Below the pieces are notes generated by a model. That model was not told the origin of the DNA, did no database searches, and worked only from the letters and a program-made list of their open reading frames with translations. Shown in pieces: positions 1-5,954 of a DNA stretch of 7,644 bases. Source of the stretch: Fibrobacter sp. (GTDB lineage Bacteria; Fibrobacterota; Fibrobacteria; Fibrobacterales; Fibrobacteraceae). Where the stretch lies: NCBI GenBank assembly GCA_012515825.1, contig JAAYXQ010000192.1, forward strand, positions 1 to 7,644, in the 5' to 3' direction. How positions within the stretch are numbered: position 1 is the stretch's first letter; every line of letters begins with the position of its first letter. The translations under genes were made by a program, and so were the position numbers.

Positions 1-349
1 CTTCTGGCCCTAATGCAAATAGTTCTAAATCTATCCATAATGGAACTACGTCTGCACTTAAAATCGATTCCCAAAGCCAAAGCCTTTCTTTTACAATAGA
101 ATCCTCAAGTGCCCCACCATCTCGTTTTAATCGTATTGTTCCAATAATTTTTGCAGTCGGATGTAATGCACGCACTCTTCCCGCCAAAAGCGGCCAGTCT
201 TTTACATTTTGAAAAAGATCATAGCGAATTTCTAAAACAGGGCAAAGCAAAAGACGAGAATGAATAACTCCTCCAAGCTCCGATTCAGCCTGAACTAAAT
301 TTGTCTGCGAAATAATGCCTGCTATGAGAGGACTTCCTGCATTGTTCAT
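1..349 (-). CDS. aroD: Type I 3-dehydroquinate dehydratase, N-terminal part (cut by window edge)
   Basis: Cytoplasmic shikimate-pathway enzyme that dehydrates 3-dehydroquinate to 3-dehydroshikimate on the way to chorismate. I translated the minus strand by hand: ATG at 349-347, then 116 open codons to the window edge. Seen: LEIRYDLF at residues 39-46, containing the ExR pair (E40, R42) of type I enzymes; GTIRLKRDGG at 70-79, matching the family's TIR/GG substrate-binding loop (R73); and WIDLE at 105-109, matching the vDxE strand. The Schiff-base lysine and active-site His lie beyond the window and cannot be checked. An in-frame TAA lies upstream with no ATG, GTG or TTG between, so the start is well fixed. 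There is no clear Shine-Dalgarno, only GGGAA directly against the ATG. The gene is divergent from clpP, 64 nt away. A fusion to shikimate dehydrogenase, as in Chlamydiae, is possible but out of sight. Confidence 0.85.
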   Translation of the reverse strand, partial: MNNAGSPLIAGIISQTNLVQAESELGGVIHSRLLLCPVLEIRYDLFQNVKDWPLLAGRVRALHPTAKIIGTIRLKRDGGALEDSIVKERLWLWESILSADVVPLWIDLELFALGPE

Positions 350-386
350 TTCCCAAAAATACGTACTTTTTTCTAAATTAGAAGCG

Positions 387-392
387 TATAAT
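387..392 (+). promoter_or_regulatory. Candidate -10 box of the clpP operon promoter
   Basis: A perfect TATAAT lies in the 64-nt gap between the divergent aroD and clpP starts. The expected -35 area (about 363-370) is poor, with TACTTT as the best match, so the call rests on the -10 alone. A start of transcription near 399 would leave a leader of about 15 nt that still contains the clpP ribosome binding site. Confidence 0.45.
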
Positions 393-402
393 TTTCCCCT
401 AC

Positions 403-406
403 GGAG
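403..406 (+). promoter_or_regulatory. Ribosome binding site that fixes the clpP start
   Basis: GGAG sits 7 nt before the ATG at 414. The same frame is open back to an ATG at 315, but that extension would run antisense through the aroD start and has no family-like sequence. This site therefore decides for 414. Confidence 0.7.
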
Positions 407-413
407 TTTTTTA

Positions 414-1001
414 ATGGAAAAGAAAGATTGTGAGAAAGAAAACGAAACTAAAACCCCTGATTTTCTCAAGACAGCTGAAGAGTATTTAGCTAAAGAACGT
501 CGTTTATTCCTTTGGGGAGCCATTGACGATGAATCCGCAGAAAAAACGGTAAAACGTCTTTTGTATTTAGATTCATTAGAAACAAAAGACATTATTCTTT
601 TCATTAATAGCCCTGGTGGAGTCATTTCCAGTGGTCTTGCCATTTATGATTGTATGCAAGCCATTAAAAGCGACGTCGTAACAGTCTGTTGCGGTCAGGC
701 CGCTTCTATGGGAGCAGTTTTACTAACTGCTGGTGCAAAGAAAAAACGCTTTGCTTGGCCTAATGCTCGCATTATGATTCACCAACCTTTAATCCACGGT
801 GAAATGGTGGGGCCAGCAAGCGATATTCAAATTCAAGCTGAAGAAATGCTTCGCATTCGTAGTGTTACAGGCCAAATTCTTGCCAAACATTCTGGTAAAA
901 ATTTAAAAGATATTGATCGTGATACTGAACGCGATAACTTTATGTCTGCTGAAGAAGCCGCTGCTTATGGCTTAGTCGACGCTGTTAAGAGTATTTTATA
1001 A
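414..1001 (+). CDS. clpP: ATP-dependent Clp protease proteolytic subunit (ClpP1-like)
   Basis: Serine peptidase that forms the barrel chamber of the Clp protease and degrades proteins fed by an AAA+ unfoldase such as ClpX or ClpC. At 195 aa it has the usual length. Seen: the oxyanion-hole region INSPGG; GQAASMGA with catalytic Ser98; MIHQP with His123; ERDNFMS with Asp174. The complete triad argues for an active enzyme. The N-terminal part (RRLFLWGAID, then a RLLYLDSLE helix) is unlike the E. coli-type ERIIFLGG start and recalls the chlamydial ClpP1 group (known family pattern, by memory). Organisms with that type usually carry a second ClpP elsewhere. There is no ClpX or trigger-factor gene beside it. 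It is the first gene of the coupled chain, with ftsY beginning 1 nt after its stop. A 33-residue upstream extension of the frame is rejected. Confidence 0.93.
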   Translation: MEKKDCEKENETKTPDFLKTAEEYLAKERRLFLWGAIDDESAEKTVKRLLYLDSLETKDIILFINSPGGVISSGLAIYDCMQAIKSDVVTVCCGQAASMGAVLLTAGAKKKRFAWPNARIMIHQPLIHGEMVGPASDIQIQAEEMLRIRSVTGQILAKHSGKNLKDIDRDTERDNFMSAEEAAAYGLVDAVKSIL

Positions 1002-1002
1002 T

Positions 1003-1929
1003 ATGGGTCTTTTATCTGTTATAAAAGGTGGTCTCACCAAAACAAGAAACGCTCTTCTCAGCGAACTGAAAGGCATTGTTGGTGCAGGGAAAATCACCGA
1101 TGAAATGCTTGAAAATTTAGAAGAACATTTAATTAAAGCTGATGTTGGTGTAGAAGCAGCTTTTCTTTTAACAGATGCTCTCAGAGAAAACGCTCTTGGT
1201 AAATCACTTACTACTGATGAAGTGCTTAACATTATGCGAGCCGAAGCGGAGCGTTTACTATCTGATCCTCCTCCTTTTGAACTCAAGGGCAATCCTCATG
1301 TGATCCTAGTGATTGGAGTCAATGGCGCAGGTAAAACAACAACCATTGGTAAACTAGCGTCTCGTTTTGCATCTGAAGGGAAAAAGGTTTTAATTGCCGC
1401 TGGAGATACTTTTAGAGCAGCAGCGATTGAACAAATAGAAACTTGGGCCGAACGTTCTCAAGCTGAATTTGTTAAACATCAAGAAGGCTCTGACCCAGCA
1501 GCTGTTGCTTACGACGCTTGTGAAGCGGCAAAAGCAAGAGGCTGTGATGTTGTTCTAATTGATACTGCTGGTCGATTACATAATAAAGATCATTTAATGG
1601 AAGAGCTTCGCAAAGTGGTTCGAGTAATTAAAAAACACGATCCGTCTTACCCCCATGATCTCTGGCTTGTCATCGATGGAAATACTGGGCAAAATACAAT
1701 TAACCAAACCAAAGTTTTTCATCAAAGCTTTCCACTCACTGGCCTTGTCATCACTAAGCTAGATGGTACAGCGAAAGGTGGTTCGGTATTAAGCATTTCA
1801 AGTGCGTTACAAATTCCCATTCGCTGGATAGGTATGGGAGAACAAATCCACCAACTTGTTCCATTTAATAAAAAAGAATACATAGATGGCTTATTTGAAA
1901 ACGCTCTCTTAAATGACGAAGAAAATTAA
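1003..1929 (+). CDS. ftsY: Signal recognition particle receptor FtsY
   Basis: SRP GTPase at the inner membrane that docks ribosome-SRP complexes to the Sec translocon. Seen in order: an amphipathic N-terminal helix (residues 1-20) of the FtsY membrane-targeting type, the N-domain helical bundle (about 20-90), then the NG GTPase with G1 GVNGAGKT (105-112), DTFRAAA of the SRP-specific insertion (135-141), G3 DTAGR (187-191), G4 TKLDG (251-255, continuing TAKGG) and G5 GMGE (277-280). DTFRAAA and TAKGG separate it from FlhF, and the lack of an M domain separates it from Ffh. At 308 aa it lacks the long acidic A domain of E. coli FtsY, like many short FtsY proteins. The start lies 1 nt after the clpP stop with only AAGAG at 987-991 as a weak ribosome site, so coupling to clpP translation is likely. 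Confidence 0.95.
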   Translation: MGLLSVIKGGLTKTRNALLSELKGIVGAGKITDEMLENLEEHLIKADVGVEAAFLLTDALRENALGKSLTTDEVLNIMRAEAERLLSDPPPFELKGNPHVILVIGVNGAGKTTTIGKLASRFASEGKKVLIAAGDTFRAAAIEQIETWAERSQAEFVKHQEGSDPAAVAYDACEAAKARGCDVVLIDTAGRLHNKDHLMEELRKVVRVIKKHDPSYPHDLWLVIDGNTGQNTINQTKVFHQSFPLTGLVITKLDGTAKGGSVLSISSALQIPIRWIGMGEQIHQLVPFNKKEYIDGLFENALLNDEEN

Positions 1930-2242
1930 AAAAACACATCGGTGGCGATGGCTGTCTCTTTTATGCATATGCATTTATTTGCTAGGCTGTGAATCACTTT
2001 CTCCTACCATCTCTGAAGAATTTGTGAATGCGTATATAGAATTAAGAATCGTCTCACTAGAACTTGGAGACGTTAATCCTAACGCACGAATCAAAAGAAC
2101 TGAGATTTTAAAAAAATATAACTACACGACCGAATCATTTAATCAAGAATCCGAGAGAATCAAAACAGACCCAAAATTATGGCTTTTATTTCAACAAAAA
2201 GTAGTCAGTATTGTTGACTCCCTCCCGGAAACAAGAAAATGA
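1913..2242 (+). CDS. Small predicted lipoprotein of unknown function
   Basis: A 109-aa protein with a basic N-terminus (KKIKKTHRWRW), a short hydrophobic segment and a lipobox LLGC at residues 23-26, so Cys26 should be lipidated and the mature protein of about 84 aa anchored to a membrane. The mature part is polar and probably helical. Its second half (RTEILKKYNYTTESF, then a KTDPKLW patch) resembles the layout of the DUF4296 lipoproteins of Bacteroidetes and Fibrobacter: a 'kkY-t-e-F' turn, a 'dp-l' segment and a terminal helix. That is pattern memory, not a search. It overlaps the last 17 nt of ftsY in another frame and has no clear ribosome site. Its last 4 nt overlap the next gene. No function can be assigned. 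Confidence 0.75.
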   Translation: MTKKIKKTHRWRWLSLLCICIYLLGCESLSPTISEEFVNAYIELRIVSLELGDVNPNARIKRTEILKKYNYTTESFNQESERIKTDPKLWLLFQQKVVSIVDSLPETRK

Positions 2243-2751
2243 GATCAATGTTGGTTTCTCAAAATTCTGTATGCAAGTTCCTTTTTAAAGGCCGTCTTTT
2301 TTTGTGTTTTTTATTACTAGCAACGCTAACTGCTTTCTCGAAAGAAAATCCAGTCGGAGTAAAATGGGAGCCCTATGATCAAGCGTTGAAAAATGCCGTT
2401 GTTGATAAAAAGATGGTTTTTACTTATTTATCTGCAAACTGGTGTACTTCTTGTCGAGGGATGGATAAAAATGTTTTTAAAGATCCATTTATCGTAAATA
2501 TTTTGAATACAAAGTTTCATCCAGTAAAATTGGATGTAAATTCAGAAGAAGAAATTGTGTGTGATGGAAGAATCAAAACGGTGGAACGTTGTTTTTTTGA
2601 TATTTGGAAATTAAATGGTGTTCCTTCTTTTGTATTAATTGCTCCAAAAGGATTAACTATTTTGACACTAACACAATCGCTTCAAAGCAGTGAAATGCGC
2701 TTTTTGTTACAACAATTTCTCAATAAAGAAAAGGAGTGGATACAAGAATGA
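2239..2751 (+). CDS. Exported thioredoxin-fold protein with a CTSC active site
   Basis: A 170-aa protein with an N-terminal hydrophobic segment (about residues 18-33, signal peptide or anchor), so it is likely periplasmic. Seen: WEPYDQAL and KKMVFTYLSANWCTSC, with the redox motif C69-T-S-C72, a following helix, a KLDV strand (97-100) and the cis-proline loop GVPS (Pro129). The order matches the thioredoxin-like domains of the DsbD C-terminal or Thioredoxin_7 type, which act as disulfide reductases. An extra Cys pair (C108, C118) sits in an insert before the cis-Pro strand. The start overlaps the preceding stop (ATGA). A second Met at residue 4 is an alternative start. No DsbD-like membrane partner is visible in the window. 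The partner and exact substrate are unknown. Confidence 0.8.
   Translation: MRSMLVSQNSVCKFLFKGRLFLCFLLLATLTAFSKENPVGVKWEPYDQALKNAVVDKKMVFTYLSANWCTSCRGMDKNVFKDPFIVNILNTKFHPVKLDVNSEEEIVCDGRIKTVERCFFDIWKLNGVPSFVLIAPKGLTILTLTQSLQSSEMRFLLQQFLNKEKEWIQE
2731..2736 (+). promoter_or_regulatory. Ribosome binding site of the glycosyltransferase gene
   Basis: AAGGAG inside the end of the thioredoxin-like gene, 11 nt before the ATG at 2748. It is a little far but is the only good match. It rules out the GTG at 2736, which it overlaps. Confidence 0.6.
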
Positions 2752-4376
2752 CGTCTCTCCTCTTTTACAGCGAAATCGTATTTTGGATTTCTTTATGTTT
2801 AATTATTCACTGTTATCTTGTTTTTCCTATAACTCTTCCTTTTGTAAGTGAGTTTTTTAAGCGTAAACACAAGTCTTTTTCTGGAAAATTCCAGCCTAAG
2901 GTTTCTATTCTTATTTCTGCTTTCAATGAAGAGGGCATTATTGAAAAAAAGATCCAAAACCTACTTGAACTAGATTACCCCAAGGAAAAACTTGAAATTC
3001 TTATTGGTGATGATGGATCAATTGACCGAACTGCAGAAATCATCTTAAAATACAAAGAGCAAGGGATTCGCCTAATTCAAGCTGAAAAAAATGCAGGCAA
3101 AGCAGCAATGTTAAATCGTTTGCAAAAAGAAGCCCAAGGTGAAATCCTTCTATTTTGTGACGCCAATACATTGTTTTTTCCAAATGTGGTTCGCAAAATT
3201 GTAGCTCCTTTTGAAGATCCAAAAGTTGGTTGCTCCTGTGGTCATTTAATTTTATCCGATTATAGTGGTAGTATTCTCGGGCAAGGGGAAAGCTCTTATT
3301 GGGATTTAGAATCTGAAATAAAACGTTTTGAAGGGGTTTTAGATCGATTAATTGGAGGCAACGGTGCTCTCTACGCTATTCGAAATGAACTATACACTCC
3401 TCTTCCTACAAACAAGAGCGTAATGGATGATTTCTTTATTACTGTAAAAGTACTTCAAAAAGGATTTTTCTCGACTTTTGTTTCGACAGCAATAGGCACA
3501 GAACAAACATCTAAAGAATCCATTGGTGAGTTCCGTCGAAAAGTCCGTATTGGAAGAGCAAATTTTAATTTCTTACTTTCTTATTTACCGTTATTAAATC
3601 CATTTCGTCCTCTTTTAGCCTATTTATTTTTCTCTCATAAACTCCTTCGCTGGTTTACACCTCATTTAGGCATTTTTTTAATTCTCTCTAACTTAGTCTT
3701 AATATTAACTAAAAAGCCTATTTATATTGGCTCCTTTGTCTTTTTCACTTTATTAATTTTAATAGGAGCACTTCGTTTAATTCCAAGCGCATTTTATTTT
3801 TTATCTATGAATACAGCAATACTTAAAGGTTTCTTCTTATCATTTCTACGCGAAAAAGGTGGCGGATGGCAACGTGAAGCACGTACTGATGATCAAACCA
3901 ATGCTGTTTCCATCAAGGGCATTTCTTTCCTTATCTGCTTTATTCTTTCTCTTTCTGTTGCTGTCCCTAACGCTAATGCTCTTTTAACCATGGATCTTTC
4001 CGTTGGAGCATTAACGACTGCCCCAAAACCAGACCGAGCCAATATCAGCTTAGGAGGCCATCTCTGGCTTCCTATTGATCAAATGATTTTTATTGGTGCT
4101 GGTGGTTACTATCAAGAAATTGATAAAACTATTTTTATCCCTGTGACAGGGAGTGTATGGATAAGACTCCCAATAGGCAAGCAAGTTCTCCCTCTAATCA
4201 TTGCCGATTATGGTTATGCAGTTGGAAGCGATCATCAATTCGTATGGAGCGCAGGCCTTGGTATAGATATTAAAAATGGAGATTACTCTTCTCTAATACT
4301 CATGGCTGGCTATCAGAAACTAAAAAAGAAAGACGACTACTTTTACATCCGAGCTGGCTTTCTTATTGAAATCTAA
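2748..4376 (+). CDS. Membrane family 2 glycosyltransferase fused to an outer-membrane-like C-terminal domain
   Basis: A 542-aa protein. Residues 6-32 form a membrane segment. A GT-A domain follows: PKVSILISAFNE (about 51-61), GDDGS with D88/D89, CDAN with D138 (the DxD position), GGNGALYAIR (204-213), the DDFF catalytic-base region (227-230) and RRKVRIGRA (263-271). Three or four membrane segments lie between about 280 and 368. This is the plan of inner-membrane glycan synthases of the PgaC/IcaA-like group, which transfer sugars from nucleotide sugars to a lipid or growing polysaccharide. The usual QxxRW is replaced by RxxR without Trp, so processivity is uncertain. After the normal end (KGGGWQREART), the frame runs into a signal-peptide-like segment (388-411, ending ANA) and about 130 residues of alternating, Gly- and aromatic-rich strands typical of an outer-membrane barrel. 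No ATG, GTG or TTG lies in frame just before the signal-like segment. The sugar substrate is unknown. Confidence 0.85.
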   Translation: MTSLLFYSEIVFWISLCLIIHCYLVFPITLPFVSEFFKRKHKSFSGKFQPKVSILISAFNEEGIIEKKIQNLLELDYPKEKLEILIGDDGSIDRTAEIILKYKEQGIRLIQAEKNAGKAAMLNRLQKEAQGEILLFCDANTLFFPNVVRKIVAPFEDPKVGCSCGHLILSDYSGSILGQGESSYWDLESEIKRFEGVLDRLIGGNGALYAIRNELYTPLPTNKSVMDDFFITVKVLQKGFFSTFVSTAIGTEQTSKESIGEFRRKVRIGRANFNFLLSYLPLLNPFRPLLAYLFFSHKLLRWFTPHLGIFLILSNLVLILTKKPIYIGSFVFFTLLILIGALRLIPSAFYFLSMNTAILKGFFLSFLREKGGGWQREARTDDQTNAVSIKGISFLICFILSLSVAVPNANALLTMDLSVGALTTAPKPDRANISLGGHLWLPIDQMIFIGAGGYYQEIDKTIFIPVTGSVWIRLPIGKQVLPLIIADYGYAVGSDHQFVWSAGLGIDIKNGDYSSLILMAGYQKLKKKDDYFYIRAGFLIEI

Positions 4377-4420
4377 AATACAGACAAATTAATTATTCAA
4401 AAACAACTAAAATAAAAATG

Positions 4421-4437
4421 AACCAGCCCTCTAGGTT
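4421..4437 (-). terminator. Weak hairpin downstream of the 102-aa minus-strand gene
   Basis: AACC at 4421-4424 pairs with GGTT at 4434-4437. On the minus strand this is followed by a T-rich stretch (CATTTTTATTTT). The stem is only 4 bp, so it is a poor terminator. It lies in the 66-nt gap between two convergent genes, where a terminator is expected. Confidence 0.28.
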
Positions 4438-4442
4438 GAAGA

Positions 4443-4751
4443 TCAAACTTCTGAACCAACAGGGGCTTCTACTACGTTTAGTTCTTCATCAACAATATTT
4501 AAGCCCATAATGACATCTAAATCATCTGGTGCTCCATAAAAATCAACGACTAAACCGACTTTCTTCATTTCATCTTTTTGCTTTTCGAAGTGAACAATGT
4601 CATATACCTTGACACTAATCACCGCTGCTTCTGTAATAGGAATTTCGAGAATCATTCCCCGATTGATGGGACCCTCTATTACTTTCCCTTTAAAAATAAG
4701 ACTGGTTTGATCATCCCCAAGGGACGTTTTCTTTACATGAAATTTTGGCAT
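4443..4751 (-). CDS. 102-aa protein resembling a lone elongation-factor-type beta-barrel
   Basis: I do not recognise a named family. The middle (FKGKVIEGPINRGMILEIPI, residues 20-39) has the 'G-V-G-I--G--L-I' rhythm of domain 2 of translational GTPases (EF-Tu, LepA, SelB), and the next strand (AVISVKVYDI) also fits that fold. There is no G domain, Cys pair, signal peptide or membrane segment, and the C-terminus is acidic. So it is probably a soluble single-barrel protein; any role in RNA or ribosome binding is inference. Translation starts at an ATG preceded on the minus strand by GAAGAA only 2 nt away, a poor ribosome site. The gene is divergent from mqnA (71 nt) and convergent with the glycosyltransferase gene. 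The shorter opposite-strand frame here has no protein-like character. Confidence 0.6.
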   Translation of the reverse strand: MPKFHVKKTSLGDDQTSLIFKGKVIEGPINRGMILEIPITEAAVISVKVYDIVHFEKQKDEMKKVGLVVDFYGAPDDLDVIMGLNIVDEELNVVEAPVGSEV

Positions 4752-4765
4752 GTTCTTCGATTATC

Positions 4766-4794
4766 TTGAAAAGTGTTAAAAACGATATTGTAAC
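4766..4794 (+). promoter_or_regulatory. Candidate promoter of the mqnA-like gene
   Basis: TTGAAA (4766-4771), 17 nt, then TGTAAC (4789-4794): a good -35 and a fair -10. Transcription would start near 4801, giving a leader of only about 22 nt. On the opposite strand TACAAT (4792-4787) could be the -10 of the divergent 102-aa gene, so the two promoters may overlap. Confidence 0.3.
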
Positions 4795-4799
4795 TCATT

Positions 4800-4822
4800 G
4801 GTAAAAAGTTACCTTTTTTTTT
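4800..4822 (+). terminator. Small hairpin plus nine T directly before the mqnA start codon
   Basis: GGTAA (4800-4804) and TTACC (4809-4813) form a 5-bp stem with a 4-nt loop, followed by T at 4814-4822 and then the ATG. It has the shape of a small intrinsic terminator but stands in front of the gene it would silence. It may act as an attenuator, a slippage site or only a weak brake. No Shine-Dalgarno exists between it and the start. Confidence 0.4.
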
Positions 4823-5644
4823 ATGAATCTCAATATCGGTCGTATCCCTTTTTTGGTCTGTGCCCCCTTCTTTTACAATTTTTTTACGAAAAATGAAAAT
4901 TTTCCGAACTTTTTATTCATTGATGGCACTCCTCGAGCTCATAATGAAGCTTTGAACAAAAATATTATAGACTTAGCCCCAGCTTCTTCTATCACTTTTG
5001 CAAAAAATCCTGAACTGTTTCTTTTATCTCCAAAACTTTGTACCTCATGCCGTTTTGAAGTCCAATCCGTAAAACTATTTAGCCAAAGACCTTTATTAGA
5101 ACTCAATCAAAAAAACATCCATTTAACAAATCAAAGCGATACTTCAATAGCTCTATTAGACATATTACTTTCACTTCGTTTTCATATTACTCCTACATAT
5201 ATACGCAATAGAGCCTATGACCCTAAAGAAGACGTAGCCCGCCTCCTGATTGGCGATCAAGCACTTCTTGAAACATATGAAAACCACTTTTCCTATAGCT
5301 ACGATCTCGCATCCTTATGGGAAGAATGGCAACACCTTCCTTTTGTTTTTGGTGCTTGGATTATTCATAAAAATGCTCTTGTGAAAGAGAAAAAAGATCT
5401 TTTGGATCTATTCTTAACTGCCACTGAAGAAAACGTTAACTCTTTTAGAAAAAGCCCTAAAACAGCTATTGAAACGTGGTTAAAGAATTATCCAGTTCAA
5501 TTACCAGCCCGAACCATTTTCTCTTATTATGATTCTCTAGACTATTCTTTTACTTCTGAAAGAAAAGAATCTCTAGAACTGTTCTTTAGCCTCTGCCACC
5601 AAAGAGGTATTATTCCAACTGCGACTAAATTAAAGTTTATTTAG
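4823..5644 (+). CDS. mqnA: Chorismate dehydratase MqnA-like protein (futalosine menaquinone pathway)
   Basis: MqnA removes water from chorismate to give 3-[(1-carboxyvinyl)oxy]benzoate, the first step of the futalosine route to menaquinone. It is a cytoplasmic enzyme with a periplasmic-binding-protein fold. The 273-aa length fits. Seen: IGRIPFL at the N-terminus, IIDLAPASSITFAKNPE (the 'lDla-iSs--ya' motif), VQSVKLFSQRPL (the 'V-SV-L-S--p' motif), LLIGDQALL at about 140-148, and YDLASLWEEW followed by LPFVFGAWIIHK. Together these identify the MqnA/MqnD family, and length plus motif order favour MqnA. Oddity: the family usually has Asn after the IGRI-(Y/F)L stretch ('YLNxxP'), and here Val12 takes that place (FLVCAP). 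That Asn is known as an active-site residue, so activity is not certain. No other mqn gene is in the window. The start has no ribosome site and follows a hairpin/T-run. Confidence 0.8.
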   Translation: MNLNIGRIPFLVCAPFFYNFFTKNENFPNFLFIDGTPRAHNEALNKNIIDLAPASSITFAKNPELFLLSPKLCTSCRFEVQSVKLFSQRPLLELNQKNIHLTNQSDTSIALLDILLSLRFHITPTYIRNRAYDPKEDVARLLIGDQALLETYENHFSYSYDLASLWEEWQHLPFVFGAWIIHKNALVKEKKDLLDLFLTATEENVNSFRKSPKTAIETWLKNYPVQLPARTIFSYYDSLDYSFTSERKESLELFFSLCHQRGIIPTATKLKFI

Positions 5645-5736
5645 GCTATTATTGTTGAACTATTATAATTCCCTTTTTCAAGTATTATTTTTTCTTGCTT
5701 ATCTTATAAAACCGCGATTATTAAGAATTTTCGCTA

Positions 5737-5840
5737 ATTTCATCTTTTTATCATCAAAAAAAAGCGACCCACTTTACCTAAGGTCTTAAAAAAAATTGAG
5801 TGAAATGGGATAAAAACGTTTTTTTATGAAAAGATGAAAT
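5737..5840. repeat. Long imperfect inverted repeat (about 104 nt)
   Basis: Outer arms ATTTCATCTTTT (5737-5748) and AAAAGATGAAAT (5829-5840) are perfect over 12 bp. Further in, the A-run plus GCG at 5756-5766 can pair with CGTTTTTTT (5817-5825) with one bulge. The inner arms CCCACTTTAC (5768-5777) and GTGAAATGGG (5800-5809) pair with one mismatch and one G-T. The loop is about 22 nt. Three collinear stem blocks make chance pairing less likely. It could be a structured leader or small RNA, a protein-binding site, or a miniature transposable repeat. No clear target duplication is visible. Confidence 0.6.
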
Positions 5841-5945
5841 ATCTCTTTTTGCTAAAAAATCTTTTTCATTCAAAAAAAGAGTATTTTAAAATCTTATCTC
5901 TCCCTTTATAAGATCATTTGCATCTTCTTAAAATTCATATCGTTA

Positions 5946-5954
5946 AAAGGCAGG
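5946..5954 (+). promoter_or_regulatory. Ribosome binding site that fixes the regulator start
   Basis: AAAGG (5946-5950) and GCAGG (5950-5954) lie 9 and 5 nt before the ATG at 5960. The frame extends upstream to a TTG at 5918, but the added 14 residues do not belong to a receiver domain, so 5960 is preferred. Confidence 0.55.

Noticed and set aside
315..413. Upstream extension of the clpP frame to an ATG at 315
   Set aside because: It overlaps the aroD start on the other strand and has no ClpP-like sequence, while the ATG at 414 has a GGAG ribosome site 7 nt upstream.
996..1292. 98-aa minus-strand frame inside ftsY
   Set aside because: Antisense shadow of a well-conserved FtsY N-domain; Ser/Arg/Ala-rich, low-quality protein.
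3040..3222. 60-aa minus-strand frame inside the glycosyltransferase gene
   Set aside because: Antisense to the conserved GT-A core, with no ribosome site or recognisable motif.
3901..3990. Short out-of-frame ATG reading frame over the signal-peptide-like segment
   Set aside because: It encodes only a short run of Leu, Phe and Ser and stops near 3987; it is best explained as a frame shadow of the hydrophobic segment.
4578..4769. 63-aa plus-strand frame opposite the 102-aa protein gene
   Set aside because: Shorter than the opposite-strand gene, with no domain-like pattern and no ribosome site.
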